A stretch of DNA of 9,074 nucleotides. Origin: DHVE2 group archaeon. GTDB taxonomy: Archaea > Thermoplasmatota > Thermoplasmata > Thermoplasmatales > Aciduliprofundaceae. The position numbers were made by a program, and so were the translations under genes. Shown piece by piece: positions 6,423 through 9,074 of this stretch (its first letter is position 1; every line of letters starts with the position of its first letter). Location of the stretch: assembly GCA_027056155.1 (NCBI GenBank), contig JALULR010000147.1:1-9074 (forward strand), given 5' to 3'. The notes under the pieces are model-generated. The model was not told the origin of the DNA. It saw only the letters and a program-made list of their open reading frames with translations, and searched no databases.

Positions 6423-7421
6423 TTAGCCCACCTCCTTGCTAGTACTGTATATAAAGTAAGCAAACACGAAAATTATCATTGGTATCATCACAAGCACCGT
6501 TATTTCCAATACCATAACTACCATCGCGCTGCTTGACGCATTAATTAAAGCCATGATAGCAAGGATAACCACAAGGAACAGAGGAAATGCCACACCCACA
6601 GTCACGTAAATCTCTGCAAACATGCCCATGTTTTCCATCTTCTTTCTTAGATTAATTTTCTCCTCTTTTTCGTATTCATCTGCCTTCGTAAGGAAAAACG
6701 GTTTTAATCTACCGCCCGATGTCGCTGTAGTAATTACGCCCTGCAGGAACTCTTGCCACTTTGTTGAAGGGCTTCTCTTAGATGCATCTGCTATGGCAGT
6801 GAGTATATCTTTTCCGAGCAGCTCGGTATCTCTTGTAATCCATTCTCCTTCTTTTGCAATTTCACCGTATTCTTCTCTTGTTGCAATTTCCTTAAATATA
6901 GTTGCGGTAGTAACATCTGCCGAAGATAGAGAAGCTATGAAGTCCATCGCTGCTGCAAGATGCGAGTCTATATCCTTTGCTCGCTTTTTTGCTTTCGATG
7001 CTGGCGAAGAAGGCAAAATCATGTATATGGCAATTGCAGGAAGTATCGCTATCGCAACGCCCATCAAAGCTAAAAATATCTCTGTGATTCCAGTAGTTTC
7101 CAGCAAAGCAAGAGCTATTATCACTGCACCACCCACTGCACCGCCTATGCCCGCCAATAACGATGAGAAATATACGAATGCAAGATATTCTTGAGGACGA
7201 ACAAGTATATGCGCCTTAATCAAGTCCGATTCAAGCTTTGCATATTTTTTGTTTTTTATGTTTTTTGTTGCCATACCTCCCATTACTTTCCATGCCATTC
7301 GATAGAATGGTGTAAGCGAGATGTATGATGGAAGGCTACCTTTTGGAAGCTTTATTTTATATTGCACTCCCTCCGCGGGCTTGGGAGCATACTTGGAAAA
7401 CATCTTTGCAAAAATACTCAT
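6423..7421 (-). CDS. Membrane platform protein, type II secretion F domain (TadB/FlaJ-like), first of two
   Basis: A 332-residue membrane protein with four strong hydrophobic segments at about 80-108, 113-136, 268-294 and 299-325, giving a topology with both ends in the cytoplasm. The first 78 residues are a basic cytoplasmic region with many Lys. The cytoplasmic stretch between segments two and three (about 137-267) carries the T2SF-type helical domain: IDSHLAAAMDFIASLSSADV (151-170) and WQEFLQGVITTATSGG (222-237), followed by a charged helix rich in Glu and Lys (246-264). It is therefore the divergent partner of the second platform protein. The ATG at 7421 overlaps the ATPase stop as ATGA, with GGAGGTGA at 7433-7426 upstream. 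Its TAA stop is followed in the same frame by the TTG start of the next gene. Confidence 0.88.
   Translation of the reverse strand: MSIFAKMFSKYAPKPAEGVQYKIKLPKGSLPSYISLTPFYRMAWKVMGGMATKNIKNKKYAKLESDLIKAHILVRPQEYLAFVYFSSLLAGIGGAVGGAVIIALALLETTGITEIFLALMGVAIAILPAIAIYMILPSSPASKAKKRAKDIDSHLAAAMDFIASLSSADVTTATIFKEIATREEYGEIAKEGEWITRDTELLGKDILTAIADASKRSPSTKWQEFLQGVITTATSGGRLKPFFLTKADEYEKEEKINLRKKMENMGMFAEIYVTVGVAFPLFLVVILAIMALINASSSAMVVMVLEITVLVMIPMIIFVFAYFIYSTSKEVG
6429..6435 (-). promoter_or_regulatory. Ribosome binding site deciding the TTG start at 6422
   Basis: GGAGGTG on the minus strand, six bases before the TTG. It lies within the last codons (Lys-Glu-Val) of the upstream platform gene. 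No nearby ATG is available in frame before residue 21, so this site decides the start and argues that the second platform protein is made separately. Confidence 0.75.
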
Positions 7422-9058
7422 TCCTTCACCTCCTTGAGCTCCTTGCGAACCCTTTCAGCAGTGCCTAGCGGGTCTTTGTAGTAGTCTGCAATATCATGCC
7501 ATATATCCCTATAATCAACATAATGCTTTTTAACCCAAAATCTCACAATATCCGTTCTTCTCTCAAATTCTTCCATCATCTCATCGTGGGTGAGATTTTT
7601 CATAGTCATAATCTTATCAAACAAATAGCTATGTCCCTTGTATCTGTGATAATCCTTATCAGAGTCCCACTCAAATACCACATTGGTAATAAGCTCATTT
7701 GTTTCAGGCTCAAAACCCACTATCTCCACGATTTGGGTAATTCTCCTAGCTAGCTCATCTTTGAGTCTAACGCTTTTCTGAATAATCACATCGTTTAACG
7801 CAGTCATTAGAATTCTCGGGCAGCTAATAGGCGGGTTCTCAAGGCGGTGTATCATCGATATTATTGAGTCTGCGTGCATAGTCGAGTAGGTTGTATGTCC
7901 CGTTGCCATAGCTTGAAACATAGTATAGGTTTCTTTACCTCTAACTTCTCCCACTATAATATAGTTAGGTCTCTGCCTCAACGCAGCCCTTACCAAATCA
8001 TACATATCAATCTCGCCCGCAGCTTTCCCCGATAATCCCTTCTCGCCGGTTCCGCTTCTGGTAGTACCCGGAATCCAGTTTTGATGTGGCAGGTTAATCT
8101 CTCTTGTATCTTCCATGCTTACAATCTTCGCCCCGGGAGGCACAAACATAGTGTATGCATTAAGCGTGGAGGTCTTTCCCGATGCAGGGCCCCCTATAAC
8201 TATAGCGCTCTCGCCTTGCTCTACCATTAGCCACATATAAGCAACCATCTCCGGTGAGGCGGTGCCGTATAGCACTAGCTCTGTAGGAGTAAACGGTTTT
8301 TCTTTGTACCTTCTTATGGTAAATGTACCACCCCTTGTGGTAATCTCGCGGCCGTAGGTGGCTTGAACGCGGTGCCCTTCAAAGGAAGTACCATCAAGTA
8401 TGGGCTCTGCCACAGAAATTTGTCTTCCGCATTTTTGGGATAGATACACAATAAAAGAATTCAGTTCGTCATCGTCATCATACATGACCTTTGTTTTTAG
8501 AGACATGTATTTTTTATGGTAAACATACACAGGCACGCCCACACCGTCGCACGATATATCTTCCACATACTCATCTTTGAGCAGTCCATCTATCTTTTGA
8601 TAGCCTACATAATCTCTAACGATATAATATAGAATCTTCTGCTTGGATATCCTATCCACTTTCATCTCTCGGCTTCTTAGAAAGCTCTCTATGGACTCTA
8701 TAAGGTACTGCTCTTTATCGCGAGTATTCATAATTTTCCACGAGTATGTTAGTGTTCTCTGAAGCATGTCCTTTATATCATTAATTAGCTCCTTTTCTTC
8801 ATCACTGAGAGGTGGCTCTATGAGCTCGTAAATCCACTCGTACTCTTCCCTGTTATAAATTATTCTCGTGTAAACATAAGGTGGATTCACAGGATAAACT
8901 TCCACCGTTTCGTAATTTGGATTTTCCAGCGGAGGAATCGGTGTTATATCACTGCTCTTTTTAGCCATATACTTGGGTATCTTAACCTTTAATTTCGCTT
9001 TAACCACATTTTGAAAAAGTGCCTCGTTCATCTTATTGACGGCTTTTATCTTTGCCAA
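7418..9058 (-). CDS. Type II/IV secretion system ATPase (archaeal type IV pilus/GspE-like), paralog 2
   Basis: A 546-residue motor ATPase, first gene of the motor operon. Numbered from the TTG at 9058, Walker A is GGPASGKT (289-296), the Asp box MEDTREI (315-321), Walker B IIVGEVRG (367-374) and the His box STMHAD (392-397). The N-terminal domain has NPPYVYTRIIYN and WIYELIEPPLS (about 58-85), and VEDISCDGVGVPVYVYH (about 165-181) matches its paralog closely. All catalytic residues are present, so it should hydrolyse ATP. Walker A has Pro where the other copy has Thr. Reading frame continues upstream to a TTG at 9073 near the edge, but GAGGTGAT at 9069-9062 is placed for TTG at 9058 and the resulting MAKIKAVNKMNEALF aligns with the paralog's basic N-terminus. 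Two active-looking ATPases in one operon is notable: they may work alternately, as a mixed ring, or on different substrates. Confidence 0.93.
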   Translation of the reverse strand: MAKIKAVNKMNEALFQNVVKAKLKVKIPKYMAKKSSDITPIPPLENPNYETVEVYPVNPPYVYTRIIYNREEYEWIYELIEPPLSDEEKELINDIKDMLQRTLTYSWKIMNTRDKEQYLIESIESFLRSREMKVDRISKQKILYYIVRDYVGYQKIDGLLKDEYVEDISCDGVGVPVYVYHKKYMSLKTKVMYDDDDELNSFIVYLSQKCGRQISVAEPILDGTSFEGHRVQATYGREITTRGGTFTIRRYKEKPFTPTELVLYGTASPEMVAYMWLMVEQGESAIVIGGPASGKTSTLNAYTMFVPPGAKIVSMEDTREINLPHQNWIPGTTRSGTGEKGLSGKAAGEIDMYDLVRAALRQRPNYIIVGEVRGKETYTMFQAMATGHTTYSTMHADSIISMIHRLENPPISCPRILMTALNDVIIQKSVRLKDELARRITQIVEIVGFEPETNELITNVVFEWDSDKDYHRYKGHSYLFDKIMTMKNLTHDEMMEEFERRTDIVRFWVKKHYVDYRDIWHDIADYYKDPLGTAERVRKELKEVKE

Positions 9059-9061
9059 AAT

Positions 9062-9069
9062 ATCACCTC
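9062..9069 (-). promoter_or_regulatory. Ribosome binding site deciding the TTG start at 9058
   Basis: GAGGTGAT on the minus strand, three bases before the TTG. It makes 9058 the likely start and excludes the upstream in-frame TTG at 9073, which would put this site inside the coding region. The promoter of the operon lies outside the window. Confidence 0.65.
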
Positions 9070-9074
9070 TCAAT

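Noticed and set aside
6622..7194. A 190-codon open frame on the plus strand opposite the first platform gene
   Set aside because: Its Ser/Ala/Ile-rich product is the antisense image of a hydrophobic membrane protein, and the minus-strand gene has clear membrane segments, start and operon context.
3868..9058. The motor operon as an archaellum (FlaI/FlaJ) cluster
   Set aside because: There are two ATPases and two half-size platform proteins, and no archaellin, FlaH or other accessory genes are visible. A pilus or secretion role fits better, though sequence outside the window could change this.

Overview
The window looks archaeal. It has an archaeal-type HMG-CoA synthase directly followed by a thiolase, two archaeal type IV pilus/archaellum-class secretion ATPases with FlaJ/TadC-like membrane platform proteins, an archaeal-type adenosine-specific kinase, a small archaeal Toprim protein, GGAGGTGA-type ribosome binding sites, several TTG starts and TATA-like promoters. 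A euryarchaeon is most likely. A Thermoplasmatota lineage (Aciduliprofundum-like) is one guess, but the window alone does not prove it. Every real gene lies on the minus strand, so transcription runs from right to left. The window is almost fully coding, with no gene-free stretch of 300 bases, and I saw no RNA gene, CRISPR array, insertion sequence or other mobile element.

Right part, 9058 to 3868: a tightly packed secretion/pilus motor operon in the order ATPase, platform protein, platform protein, ATPase. The first ATPase overlaps the first platform gene by 4 bases. The two platform genes lie in one reading frame, separated only by a TAA, and the second starts at a TTG directly after that stop. 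The last ATPase follows 11 bases later, and its ribosome binding site overlaps the previous stop. Both ATPases keep complete Walker A, Asp box, Walker B and His box motifs. The inferred job is powering assembly of a type IV pilus-like filament or secretion of pilin-like proteins. No pilin or prepilin peptidase is in the window; they may lie upstream, beyond the right edge.

Middle part, 3805 to 1963: a second set of four overlapping genes encoding an adenosine-specific kinase family protein, a class I SAM-dependent methyltransferase, a DUF167/YggU-family protein and a small Toprim protein. A TATA-like element sits just upstream of the kinase. The overlaps (4, 8 and 44 bases) suggest one transcript with coupled translation. 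The shared role is unknown; nucleotide or RNA metabolism is only a guess.

Left part, 1887 to the left edge: HMG-CoA synthase and the first 281 codons of a thiolase, abutting as TAA-ATG. Together they make HMG-CoA from acetyl-CoA for the mevalonate route to archaeal isoprenoid lipids. In many archaea these two enzymes form a channelling complex with a DUF35 protein, whose gene is expected just beyond the left edge. This block is clearly richer in G+C than the rest, and a 7-base inverted repeat lies in its promoter region.
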